Shown in pieces: positions 8,761 through 16,071 of a DNA stretch of 27,872 nucleotides. Under the pieces are notes generated by a model that saw nothing but the letters and a program-made list of their open reading frames with translations, did not search any database and was not told the DNA's origin. The DNA lies in NCBI GenBank assembly GCA_964344215.1, contig CAYFMP010000053.1, forward strand, positions 1 through 27,872, in the 5' to 3' direction. Both the position numbers and the translations under genes were made by a program. Positions within the stretch are counted from its first letter, which is position 1. Each line of letters opens with the position of its first letter. Origin of the DNA: CAYFMP01 sp964344215 (GTDB taxonomy: Bacteria > Pseudomonadota > Alphaproteobacteria > Rhodospirillales > Casp-alpha2).

Positions 8761-9036
8761 ATGCGTCTCAGGCAAGCACGGAACCACTCGGTGCTCGTCG
8801 TCGCTACCGGCCTCGCGGCCCTTGTTTCGACTTCCCTGACGGCCCAGACCGACGCCGGGTCCGAATGTCCGGCGCTGCCGAAGGTTCAGCTGTGGGGCGA
8901 CATCGGCCACCACAGCATCCAGCGCTACGTCGACGAGCTTCGCAAACGCGCCGTCAAGCGGAGCCTGACCGAGGGCCGTGAAGTTTCGGTCAACGACGTC
9001 GTCGTCGACTCGTTGAGCCGCGCGCTCGGCCGCTAG
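8761..9036 (+). CDS. Small exported hypothetical protein, 91 residues
   Basis: The start is basic (MRLRQAR), followed by a hydrophobic stretch (VLVVATGLAALVSTSLTA, about 12-29) and a likely cleavage after LTA, which points to export. The mature part has about 60 residues and one Cys (residue 36). It holds an amphipathic segment, YVDELRKRAVKRSLTEG, followed by VNDVVVDSLSRAL. I do not recognise the family. The ATG is preceded by AGAGG. It is the last gene of the rightward run and is convergent with tadA. Confidence 0.6.
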   Translation: MRLRQARNHSVLVVATGLAALVSTSLTAQTDAGSECPALPKVQLWGDIGHHSIQRYVDELRKRAVKRSLTEGREVSVNDVVVDSLSRALGR

Positions 9037-9054
9037 CGCACCGCACCGTTTTCC

Positions 9055-9097
9055 TAGAGCGGTTCACGTTGATATGGAATCGCTGAGACCCGCTCTA
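9055..9097. repeat. AGAGC palindromic repeat, subfamily 1, copy A
   Basis: The unit is bounded by TAGAGCGG (9055-9062) and its exact complement CCGCTCTA (9090-9097). The 27-base core contains TTCACGTTGATATGGAA and CTGAGA. The core also occurs at 27819-27855. The last three bases, read on the minus strand, are the TAG stop codon of tadA, so the repeat abuts the coding sequence exactly. Confidence 0.8.
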
Positions 9098-9547
9098 ACG
9101 CCGGACCTGGAAGAACGCTTTCAGGAGCTTGGCGCATTCGGCCTCGGCCAGGCCGCCGACGACCTCCGGGCGGTGGTGGCAGGTCGGGTGGTCGAAGACC
9201 TTGGCGCCGTGGTCGACGCCGCCGCTTTTCGGGTCGTAGGCCCCGAAATAGAGCCGCCTCAACCGGGCCAGCGAAACGGCCTGAGCGCACATGGCGCAGG
9301 GTTCGAGGGTGACGTAGAGGTCGCAACCCTCGAGGTGGGATTCGCCGCGCCCCGAAGTCGCCCGGCGGATGACCAGTATCTCGGCGTGCGCGGTCGGGTC
9401 GTGGGACTCCTCCATGGCGTTGCCGGCGCTGGCGACGACCTCGCCGCTGGCGCCGTCGATGAGCACGGCGCCGACCGGCACCTCGCCGCGCTCGGCTGCG
9501 TCGCGGGCTTCTTCCAGGGCCAGTTCCATGAACGACAGGTGCGGCAT
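9095..9547 (-). CDS. tadA: tRNA-specific adenosine deaminase (A34 to inosine)
   Basis: The 150-residue protein is a zinc-dependent deaminase of the TadA type, which converts A34 of tRNA-Arg(ACG) to inosine. HAE at 54-56 gives the zinc ligand His54 and the proton-shuttle Glu56, and PCAMC at 83-87 gives ligands Cys84 and Cys87. GEVPVGAVL near the N-terminus and the RRLYFGAYDPKSGG region match TadA rather than guanine deaminase. The ATG at 9547 was kept; ATG at 9529 (MELALEEA) is equally possible because neither has a clear Shine-Dalgarno site. The TAG stop is supplied by the first three bases of a palindromic repeat. Confidence 0.93.
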   Translation of the reverse strand: MPHLSFMELALEEARDAAERGEVPVGAVLIDGASGEVVASAGNAMEESHDPTAHAEILVIRRATSGRGESHLEGCDLYVTLEPCAMCAQAVSLARLRRLYFGAYDPKSGGVDHGAKVFDHPTCHHRPEVVGGLAEAECAKLLKAFFQVRR

Positions 9548-9604
9548 GAGGCGAGCCTGAACAACGCCGCCGGTTCCGTCAAGAGGGCGACTTGCCTCGG
9601 CTCC

Positions 9605-9668
9605 TAAAGCGGCTTCCGATCGGTTGGAATCGGTGAACGGTTCGATCCGATCGGATTACACCGCTCTA
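9605..9668. repeat. AGAGC palindromic repeat, subfamily 2, copy B
   Basis: The unit is bounded by TAAAGCGG (9605-9612) and CCGCTCTA (9661-9668), with one mismatch between the ends. The core carries CCGATCGG twice, in an imperfect hairpin. On the opposite strand the copy at 27118-27178 is closely similar over its whole length (CTTCCGATCGGTTGGAATCG is shared). Confidence 0.8.
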
Positions 9669-9682
9669 ATTCATTGAAAAAC

Positions 9683-9742
9683 AGAGCAGGTAAATCCAAT
9701 TGGCTTGAACCTGATTGGTTCAAGCCAATCGGATATTGCTCT
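9683..9742. repeat. AGAGC palindromic repeat, subfamily 2, copy C, with 13-bp hairpin
   Basis: The ends are AGAGCA (9683-9688) and TGCTCT (9737-9742). The core has a perfect 13-bp stem, ATTGGCTTGAACC (9699-9711) with GGTTCAAGCCAAT (9717-9729), around TGATT. The right end (CAATCGGATATTGCTCT) matches the copy at 27118-27178. It ends 11 bases before the start codon of the pseudouridine synthase gene, so it must form part of that gene's leader or promoter. Confidence 0.75.
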
Positions 9743-9753
9743 ACAGTGCCGCC

Positions 9754-10542
9754 ATGGGGGACGACCAGGCAAAAGGCGAGCGCATCGCCAAGCTGTTGGC
9801 CCGGGCCGGTATGTGCTCCAGGCGCGAGGCCGAGCGCTGGATCGAAGCCGGCCGCGTCGCCGTCGACGGCGAGACGCTAACCAGCCCGGCTGTCGTCGTC
9901 GACGCCGCCGACCGCATCACCGTCGACGGCCAACCGCTGCCCGCGGCCGAGCCGACGCGGCTGTGGCGCTATCATAAACCGGCCGGGCTGCTCACCAGCC
10001 ACCGCGATCCGCAGGGCCGCCCAACCGTGTTCGAACGGCTGCCGGCGGCGCTGCCGCGCGTCGTCTCGGTCGGCCGCCTCGACCTCAACTCGGAGGGATT
10101 GCTGTTGTTGACCAACGACGGCGAGCTGGCCCGCCGCCTGGAGTTGCCCGAGACCGGCTGGAAGCGGCGCTACCGGGTGCGGGTGCATGGCGCCGTCGAC
10201 GAGGCAAAGCTCTCCGGCCTGGCCAAGGGGATCACCGTTTCCGGCATCAAATACGGCCCGATCGAGGCGCGGCTCGACAAGCAACAGGGCGCCAACGCCT
10301 GGCTGACGGTGACGCTGGCCGAAGGCAAGAACCGCGAGGTCAGGCGCGTGTTCGAACACCTCGGCTATACCGTCAACCGGCTGATCCGCACCGCTTTCGG
10401 GCCGTTCCAGCTGGGCAAGCTGACCCGCGGCCAGACCGCGGAAGTGCCGGCCAAGGTGGTCCGCGAACAATTGGGGCTCAAGAAGAAGGGCAAGGCGGCG
10501 CAAGGCAGCCGCGGAGAGCGCGGCGGCAGGGCAGAGCAGTGA
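9754..10542 (+). CDS. rluB: RluB/RsuA-family rRNA pseudouridine synthase
   Basis: The 262-residue protein isomerises uridine to pseudouridine in rRNA. An S4 RNA-binding domain (about 9-55, IAKLLARAGMCSRREAERWI) precedes the catalytic domain with GRLDLNSEGLLLLTNDG (107-123), where Asp110 is the catalytic residue. KNREVRRVFEHLGY is the usual second motif. The tail (from about 240) is Lys/Arg/Gly-rich and probably disordered. RluB (23S U2605) is the most likely member, though RsuA or RluE are not strictly excluded. The ATG at 9754 was chosen over an in-frame GTG or ATG-like codon at 9715 because the latter lies inside a repeat. rsmD follows 24 bases later. Confidence 0.85.
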   Translation: MGDDQAKGERIAKLLARAGMCSRREAERWIEAGRVAVDGETLTSPAVVVDAADRITVDGQPLPAAEPTRLWRYHKPAGLLTSHRDPQGRPTVFERLPAALPRVVSVGRLDLNSEGLLLLTNDGELARRLELPETGWKRRYRVRVHGAVDEAKLSGLAKGITVSGIKYGPIEARLDKQQGANAWLTVTLAEGKNREVRRVFEHLGYTVNRLIRTAFGPFQLGKLTRGQTAEVPAKVVREQLGLKKKGKAAQGSRGERGGRAEQ

Positions 10543-10566
10543 GGATCGACGCATGAGGACCGGCGC

Positions 10567-11130
10567 ATGAGGATCGTCGGCGGCAAGCACCGCGGCCGCA
10601 CCCTGAAGGCGCCGGCCGGGCTCGACGTCCGCCCGACCTCCGACAGGGTCCGCGAATCGCTGTTCAACGTGCTGGCCCACGGCCTCGGCGTCGAGTGGGA
10701 GGGGACCAGCGTGGTCGACGTCTACGCCGGCACCGGAGCCTTGGGCCTGGAAGCGCTGTCGCGCGGCGCCGCCCATGCCACCTTCATCGATCATGCCGGT
10801 GCCGCCAACAAGGCGATCCGGGAAAACGCGGCGGCCTTGGGCGAATGGCGCAACGTCACCCTCTTGAAGCTCGACGCCGCCCGGCTGGCGCCGCCGCCGC
10901 TGGCCGCTCAAGCGCCGTGCACCGTCGCCTTTCTCGACCCGCCCTACGGCCAGGGGCTGGTGGCGCCGGCGCTGTTGGGCCTGCGCAACAAGGGCTGGAT
11001 CGGCGACGGCTCGGTGGTGGTGGCGGAGATGGGCGCGGGCGAGGAGTTCGAGCCGCCGCCCGGCTTCGAGGCGGCCGACGAGAGGACCTACGGCGCGGCC
11101 AAGGTGGTGTTCCTGCACCGCCGGCGGTGA
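10567..11130 (+). CDS. rsmD: 16S rRNA (guanine(966)-N2)-methyltransferase
   Basis: The 187-residue enzyme methylates G966 of 16S rRNA with SAM. The N-terminus MRIVGGKHRGRTLKAP with VRPTSDRVRESLFN (21-34) is diagnostic for RsmD. Motif I is DVYAGTGALGLEALSRGA (51-68) and the N2-guanine catalytic motif is DPPYG (124-128). It is cotranscribed with the pseudouridine synthase, pairing two rRNA modification genes. Its last 43 bases overlap the end of a gene on the other strand. Confidence 0.95.
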   Translation: MRIVGGKHRGRTLKAPAGLDVRPTSDRVRESLFNVLAHGLGVEWEGTSVVDVYAGTGALGLEALSRGAAHATFIDHAGAANKAIRENAAALGEWRNVTLLKLDAARLAPPPLAAQAPCTVAFLDPPYGQGLVAPALLGLRNKGWIGDGSVVVAEMGAGEEFEPPPGFEAADERTYGAAKVVFLHRRR

Positions 11131-11918
11131 GCGGCGGCGGCCAGGTCGTCGATGCCGAGGATGCGGAGGCTCAGGTCGAAGCCGCGATCGATCTCCGGCC
11201 TCGGCGCCATCTGCCAAGTCCATTCGGCGCCTTGGTACGCGAGCTGGGCGCCGAACAGCGAGTCGATCTTGTCCAGCGTCCTGTCGCCATCGTGCAGGCG
11301 GCGCATCACTTCGGTGATCAGCACGACGCGCCCTGGTTGGCGTTGCAGCAGGGCCAGGTGGTGATCGACGATGGTCCGCGCGAAGCTCAGGCGCGCCGCC
11401 TCGTCGAGGCCGGGGCGGCGGCGTTCCAGCCAATCCAACGGCACTAGCGGCAGCTGCGAGAGCAGGTTGGCCGACACCACCAGGTCGGCGCCGCTCAGCA
11501 GCACCTCGTCGATCTCCGGTTCGGGCAAGGGATCGTCCGGCCCGATCAGGTAAAGGGCGTCGGCGACGCCGGACAGGTCGGCCAGGGCGAAGCCGACGTT
11601 GTCGTAACCGGCCGCCAACCGGCGCGACGCCGGCGGGTGGACGACGTCGATCAGCAGCACCTCGTCGAAGCGCTCGGCCAGGCTTTCCAGCGGCACGTCG
11701 AGCAGCGGCCCGGAGCCGAGGACGACGGCCTTGCCGGCCGGGTCCGTGGCCGCCGCAGCGCCGTCGATCAGCTCCATACAGGCCCGCAGGTGCGGCGCCC
11801 AGGCCGCTTTGCAGCGGCGGTGGCGGAACTCCAGCGCGATCTGCCGGCGCGCGTAGCCCATCTCCTTCCAGGGCGCGAAGCAGGTGGTGGTCAGGTGGCG
11901 GACGAACTCGGCGAACAT
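11088..11918 (-). CDS. Methyltransferase-like hypothetical protein of the pgi-mutL operon
   Basis: The 276-residue protein has a Rossmann-type glycine motif, VVLGSGPLLDVPL (65-77), a strand-2 motif LLIDVVH (88-94) and ADLVVSANLLSQLP (about 144-157) in the place of methyltransferase motif IV. It therefore resembles class I SAM methyltransferases, but a substrate is not evident. The ATG at 11918 has GGGAGGG ten bases upstream and lies 17 bases after the mutL stop, so the three genes form one transcript. The end overlaps the end of convergent rsmD by 43 bases. The stop is TAG at 11090-11088, so the overlap is real unless there is a sequencing error. Confidence 0.75.
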   Translation of the reverse strand: MFAEFVRHLTTTCFAPWKEMGYARRQIALEFRHRRCKAAWAPHLRACMELIDGAAAATDPAGKAVVLGSGPLLDVPLESLAERFDEVLLIDVVHPPASRRLAAGYDNVGFALADLSGVADALYLIGPDDPLPEPEIDEVLLSGADLVVSANLLSQLPLVPLDWLERRRPGLDEAARLSFARTIVDHHLALLQRQPGRVVLITEVMRRLHDGDRTLDKIDSLFGAQLAYQGAEWTWQMAPRPEIDRGFDLSLRILGIDDLAAAAHRRRCRNTTLAAP

Positions 11919-11935
11919 GCGCAACGCCCTCCCGC

Positions 11936-13732
11936 TCAGCGCCGGCCGAACAGCTTCTCGATGTCGGCCAGTTTCAGCTCCACGTAGGTCGGGCGGCCGT
12001 GGCTGCACTGCCCGGAATGCGGCGTCGCCTCCATCTCGCGCAAGAGCGCGTTCATCTCTTCCGCTTTGAGCCGCCGCCCGGCCCGAACGCTGCCGTGGCA
12101 CGCCATCGTCGCCGACACCTCGTCGAGGCGCTGCTTGAGCGATATGGCTTCGTCGTATTCGGCCAAGTCGTCGGCGAGGTCGCGGACCAGCCCGGCGATG
12201 TCGGCCTCGCCGAGCAACGCCGGCGTCTCGCGCACCACCACGGCGCCGGACCCGAAGGCCTCCAGCACCAGGCCCAGTTCGGCCAGTTCGCCGGCCCGCG
12301 CCGCCAGCCGCTCGCAGGCCGCCTCGTCGACATCGACGACTTCCGGGATCAGCAACCCCTGGCTCGGCACGCCGTCGGCCTCGAGGGCGCGCTTGATGGT
12401 CTCCTGGACCAGGCGTTCGTGGGCGGCGTGCTGGTCGACGATGACGATGCCGTCGTCGGTCTGGGCGACGATGTAGGTCTCGTGGACCTGGGCGCGGGCG
12501 ACGCCGAGCGGATAATCGGCCGCCGCCGCCTCGGTCCCGGTTTGGCCGGCGCCTGCATCGATGGCGCCTACCGGGGCGCTCGGCGCCGCCTCCAGACCGC
12601 TCAACGGGGCATGGAACTCGGCTGCCCGCTCGGCCAGCCCCGGAGTCATGTTGGGCGGCCTCGGCCGGCCCATGGAACCGCCGGGGCGGATGGCGCCTAG
12701 CGCCCGGTCGGTCGCCGTCGTCGAGGCCCGGTGTCCGGCCCCGGCCAGGGCGTGGGTCAGCGCCCCGACGACGAGGCCGCGGACCTGGGCGGCATCGCGG
12801 AACCGCACTTCGGACTTGGCCGGATGGACGTTGACGTCGACGGCGTCGTCGTCCAGCTCGAGGAACAGGGCGGCCAGCGGATAGCGGTCGGATGCCAGGA
12901 ACTCGCGATAGGCGCCCCGGAGCGCCCCCATCAGCAGGCGGTCGGCGACCGGCCGGCCGTTGACGAACAGGAACTGCATGGCGGCGTTGCCGCGGTTCAG
13001 GGTCGGCAGTCCGGCGAAGCCGCCGAGCCTGAGCCCGCCGTGTTCGGCCTCGATGGCCAGCGCGTTGTCGGCGAACTCGCGGCCCATGATGGCGGCCAAA
13101 CGGTCGAGGCGGGCATCCAAGAGGTCGCCACCAGCCGGCGCCAGCTCGATGCGCTTCCTGTCGCCGTCGGACAGCGTGAAGCCGATCCCGGGGTGCGCCA
13201 TGGCGAGGCGCTTGACGGCTTCCGATGCCCGTCCGAACTCGGTGCGGGCGGTCTTCAGGAACTTCAAGCGCGCCGGTGTCGCGTAGAACAGGTCGCGCAC
13301 CTCGACCCGGGTGCCGGCCGAAAGGGCGGCCGGCTCGGGCGCGCTCTTGACGCCAGCCTCGATATGGATGCGCCAGGCGCTGTCGGCGTCTTTCGCGCGG
13401 CTGGTGATGTCGAGGCGGCTGACGGCGCCGATCGAGGGCAGCGCCTCGCCGCGAAAGCCGAGGCTCCGGATCCGGACCAGGTCGTCGTCCGGCAGCTTCG
13501 AGGTGGCGTGGCGCTCGACCGCCAACTCGAGTTCGCCCGAGTCCATGCCGCAGCCGTCGTCGGCGACCGAGATCAGACCGCGGCCGCCGTCGGTCAGCAC
13601 CACGTCGATGCGTTCAGCGCCGGCGTCGATGCTGTTCTCGACCAGCTCCTTGACCGCCGAAGCCGGGCGTTCGACGACCTCGCCGGCGGCGATCCGGTTG
13701 ACGACGTCGGCGGGCAGCAGGCGCAGGGTCAT
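11936..13732 (-). CDS. mutL: DNA mismatch repair protein MutL
   Basis: The 598-residue protein has an N-terminal GHKL ATPase: IAAGEVVERPASAVKELVEN (14-33), DDGCGMD (58-64), RHATSKL (74-80) and FRGEALPSIGAVS (93-105). NVHPAKSEVRFRD ends the transducer domain. The C-terminal dimerisation domain (from about 408) carries DQHAAHERLVQE (433-444), which fits the endonuclease metal motif DQHA-X2-E-X4-E, together with ACHGS (about 544) and CSHGRP (576-581). It should therefore nick DNA itself, as in bacteria without MutH. The ATG at 13732 overlaps the pgi stop in ATGA, which points to translational coupling. A linker at about 330-407 is low-complexity. Confidence 0.96.
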   Translation of the reverse strand: MTLRLLPADVVNRIAAGEVVERPASAVKELVENSIDAGAERIDVVLTDGGRGLISVADDGCGMDSGELELAVERHATSKLPDDDLVRIRSLGFRGEALPSIGAVSRLDITSRAKDADSAWRIHIEAGVKSAPEPAALSAGTRVEVRDLFYATPARLKFLKTARTEFGRASEAVKRLAMAHPGIGFTLSDGDRKRIELAPAGGDLLDARLDRLAAIMGREFADNALAIEAEHGGLRLGGFAGLPTLNRGNAAMQFLFVNGRPVADRLLMGALRGAYREFLASDRYPLAALFLELDDDAVDVNVHPAKSEVRFRDAAQVRGLVVGALTHALAGAGHRASTTATDRALGAIRPGGSMGRPRPPNMTPGLAERAAEFHAPLSGLEAAPSAPVGAIDAGAGQTGTEAAAADYPLGVARAQVHETYIVAQTDDGIVIVDQHAAHERLVQETIKRALEADGVPSQGLLIPEVVDVDEAACERLAARAGELAELGLVLEAFGSGAVVVRETPALLGEADIAGLVRDLADDLAEYDEAISLKQRLDEVSATMACHGSVRAGRRLKAEEMNALLREMEATPHSGQCSHGRPTYVELKLADIEKLFGRR

Positions 13733-15267
13733 CGGCCTTTCTCCCGCAGGGATTTGACGTGACCGACCATGCCGTCTTCGTTCGCCCCGGCCGCGTCCCG
13801 TAACCGGGGCAGGATGTCGCGGCTCAGTTCCTTGCCGAGTTCGACCCCCCATTGGTCGAACGGATTGATCCCCCAGATCACCCCTTGAACGAAGACCTTG
13901 TGCTCGTAAAGCGCGACCAGACGGCCCAGCGTCGCGGCGTCGAGGCGCTCGGCGACGATGGTATTGGACGGCCGGTTGCCGGGGAAGCGGCGGTGCGGCT
14001 CGGCATCGTTGTCGCGGCCCGTCATCAGTGAATCGGCCTGGGCCAGAAAATTGGCCAGCAGCCGGTCGTGATTGTCGTCTTCGCCGGCTTCGGCGTTGGC
14101 GAATGCAATGAAGTCGGCCGGCACCGGGTCGGGACCCTGGTGCAGCAACTGGTGGAAGGCGTGCTGGCCGAGCGTGCCGGCCTCGCCGAACACGACCGGC
14201 GCGGTGGCGACCTCGACGGCGTGTCCATCGCGCCCGACGCCTTTGCCGTTGCTCTCCATCTCGAGTTGCTGCAGGTGGGCCGGCAGGTGGCGCAACCGGT
14301 GCGCATACGGCAGCACGGCGAGCGCCCGGTAGCCTAGGAAATTGATGTTCCAGACGCCGACCAGCGCCAACACTACCGGCAGGTTGTCGGCCAGCGGCGC
14401 CTCGGCGAAATGGCGATCCATGGCGTGGGCGCCCGCCAGCAGGCCGTCGAAGGCTTCCGCGCCGACGGCCATGGCGACGGCCAGGCCGACGTTGGAGGTC
14501 AGCGAATAGCGGCCGCCGACGCCGGCGGGCAGGTCGAAGGTGTCGTCCTCGGCGACGCCGAAGTCGGCGGCCGCGGAGGCGTTGCCGGTGACGGCGAGGA
14601 AATGGGCGGCGGCCTCGCCGCCGAGCTCGTCCGCCAGCCACGCCTTGGCCAGTTCGGCGTTGGCCAGGGTCTCTTCGGTGGTGAAGGATTTGGAGGCGGC
14701 GATGAAAAGGGTCGTTTGCGGCTGCAGGCCGGCCAGCGCCAGGCGCAGGTCGGCGGCGTCGAGGTTGGCGACGAAGCGAACGTCCGGACCTTCGCCGTCG
14801 GCGGCGAGCTTGAGCGCCTCGGCGGCCATCATCGGGCCGGTGTGCGAGCCGCCGATGCCGATGCTGACGACGGCCCGGATCGCCTCGCCGGTGGCGCCGG
14901 TGCGGCGGCCCGAGCGGACGGCCTCGACGGTATTCTTGAGGCGGTCGAGGTCGGGGTTGCCGCCGGGGGCGCGGAGGCCGACATGCGCGGCCGGACGCGC
15001 TTCCGTTTGGTTGACCACCTCGCCGGCCAGCAGCCGGTCGCGCCAGTCTTCGACGCCGCTCTCGCGGGCCAGATCGAGCAGCAGGGCGAGCGTCTCGCCG
15101 GTCAGGCGGTTTTTCGAGAAATCCAGGAGAATGCCCTCGGCCTGGCGCGAGAAGTCGGCGAACCGCTCGGCGTCGTCGGCGAACAACTGGCGCATGTGAA
15201 CGCCCTCGATACGCTCACGGTGCGCTTCGAGGGCGGCCCAGGCGGTCGTTTTCGTGGGGGATGCCAT
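13729..15267 (-). CDS. pgi: Glucose-6-phosphate isomerase
   Basis: The 512-residue enzyme interconverts glucose 6-phosphate and fructose 6-phosphate. SIS-fold motifs are SIGIGGSHTGP (135-145) and ASKSFTTEETLANA (191-204). The catalytic set is visible: Arg253 in GGRYSL, Glu338 in the LEMESNGKG motif, His369 in GQHAFHQLLHQG and Lys479 in the signature NPFDQWGVELGKEL. It is about 40 residues shorter than the E. coli enzyme, mostly at the N-terminus. It heads the pgi-mutL-methyltransferase-like operon and overlaps mutL by four bases. Divergent to it, after 238 bases with no feature I recognise, is the gene pair at 15506. Confidence 0.96.
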   Translation of the reverse strand: MASPTKTTAWAALEAHRERIEGVHMRQLFADDAERFADFSRQAEGILLDFSKNRLTGETLALLLDLARESGVEDWRDRLLAGEVVNQTEARPAAHVGLRAPGGNPDLDRLKNTVEAVRSGRRTGATGEAIRAVVSIGIGGSHTGPMMAAEALKLAADGEGPDVRFVANLDAADLRLALAGLQPQTTLFIAASKSFTTEETLANAELAKAWLADELGGEAAAHFLAVTGNASAAADFGVAEDDTFDLPAGVGGRYSLTSNVGLAVAMAVGAEAFDGLLAGAHAMDRHFAEAPLADNLPVVLALVGVWNINFLGYRALAVLPYAHRLRHLPAHLQQLEMESNGKGVGRDGHAVEVATAPVVFGEAGTLGQHAFHQLLHQGPDPVPADFIAFANAEAGEDDNHDRLLANFLAQADSLMTGRDNDAEPHRRFPGNRPSNTIVAERLDAATLGRLVALYEHKVFVQGVIWGINPFDQWGVELGKELSRDILPRLRDAAGANEDGMVGHVKSLREKGR

Positions 15268-15505
15268 TGGTTCTCGCCGGCCGTCCGATCAGGGATTCAA
15301 GGGTCCCGGCGAGACTATCAGATGCGCTTCGGCTCAACCAGAGGCGGAGAAATTCCATGAAACATACGCACACATACTGAAACGCACCCGGTGATCGATA
15401 TCCACTAGGATTCCATGCGGTGGAGTGGGACTGGCGTTGGTCGAGGGAAGCGGCGGCGCTCGGGCGCCAAACATCCGGCGAACGCCGAAACAAGACCGTT
15501 CAGGA

Positions 15506-16051
15506 ATGATGAAACCGTACCTGATCCGAACCCTGTGCCTCGGTGTCGTGCTCGGGGCGGTCGTCTACCCGAGCGGCCCCAGGGCGCTCGACCTCGGCCT
15601 GACGCCCAGTCACGATTTTTCGCTGTGGACCAACATCAACGACAGTCTGATCGCGGCCTCGCGGGTGGTCGCCGCCGATCCGGACCTGCGGTCCCGGCTG
15701 ATGACGATGAAAGCCAGGAAGTTCAGCGGAAAAATACCGGCCGACGTTCTCAACCATCTGGCCCTGTTCAGGGAGAGGCTCAACATCTTGCTGCTGGCCG
15801 ACAACCTCCCCAGGGTGAAACGGATCGCTTCCGACGGCAAGACGATTACGCCGAGCGACGTCTATCTGAGCTCGGGACATATCCTCAACGCGCAGATGAG
15901 ATGGCTGATCGTTCGCACCGGACCGGAACAGAACGTCAGCCAGTTCTATACCCGTCACGGCTTTGTCGGGAAAACCCCGAGCGACGTTTTCGGGCTGGTC
16001 GATCTCGCCAACCGACGGCTCGAGCAACTGTTGGAGGCGGCCGGAAATTGA
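15506..16051 (+). CDS. Exported protein of unknown function paired with a hybrid histidine kinase
   Basis: The 181-residue product has a signal sequence (residues 1-25, with the hydrophobic stretch TLCLGVVLGAVVY), followed by a helix-rich mature part with DFSLWTNINDSLIAAS and SSGHILNAQMRWLIVRT. No cysteines are left in the mature part. I recognise no family. It ends 20 bases before the kinase start, so the two are one transcript. A periplasmic partner or ligand-sensing protein for the kinase is a reasonable inference. The start may be ATG 15506 or the adjacent ATG 15509, which has AGGA three bases upstream. An upstream in-frame ATG at 15425 would give a non-signal extension. Confidence 0.75.
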   Translation: MMKPYLIRTLCLGVVLGAVVYPSGPRALDLGLTPSHDFSLWTNINDSLIAASRVVAADPDLRSRLMTMKARKFSGKIPADVLNHLALFRERLNILLLADNLPRVKRIASDGKTITPSDVYLSSGHILNAQMRWLIVRTGPEQNVSQFYTRHGFVGKTPSDVFGLVDLANRRLEQLLEAAGN

Positions 16052-16071
16052 ATGGCGGGAGAGGCGGCAAG

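Noticed and set aside
14410..15360. 316-codon plus-strand frame opposite pgi
   Set aside because: Gly-rich shadow; pgi motifs on the minus strand are unambiguous.
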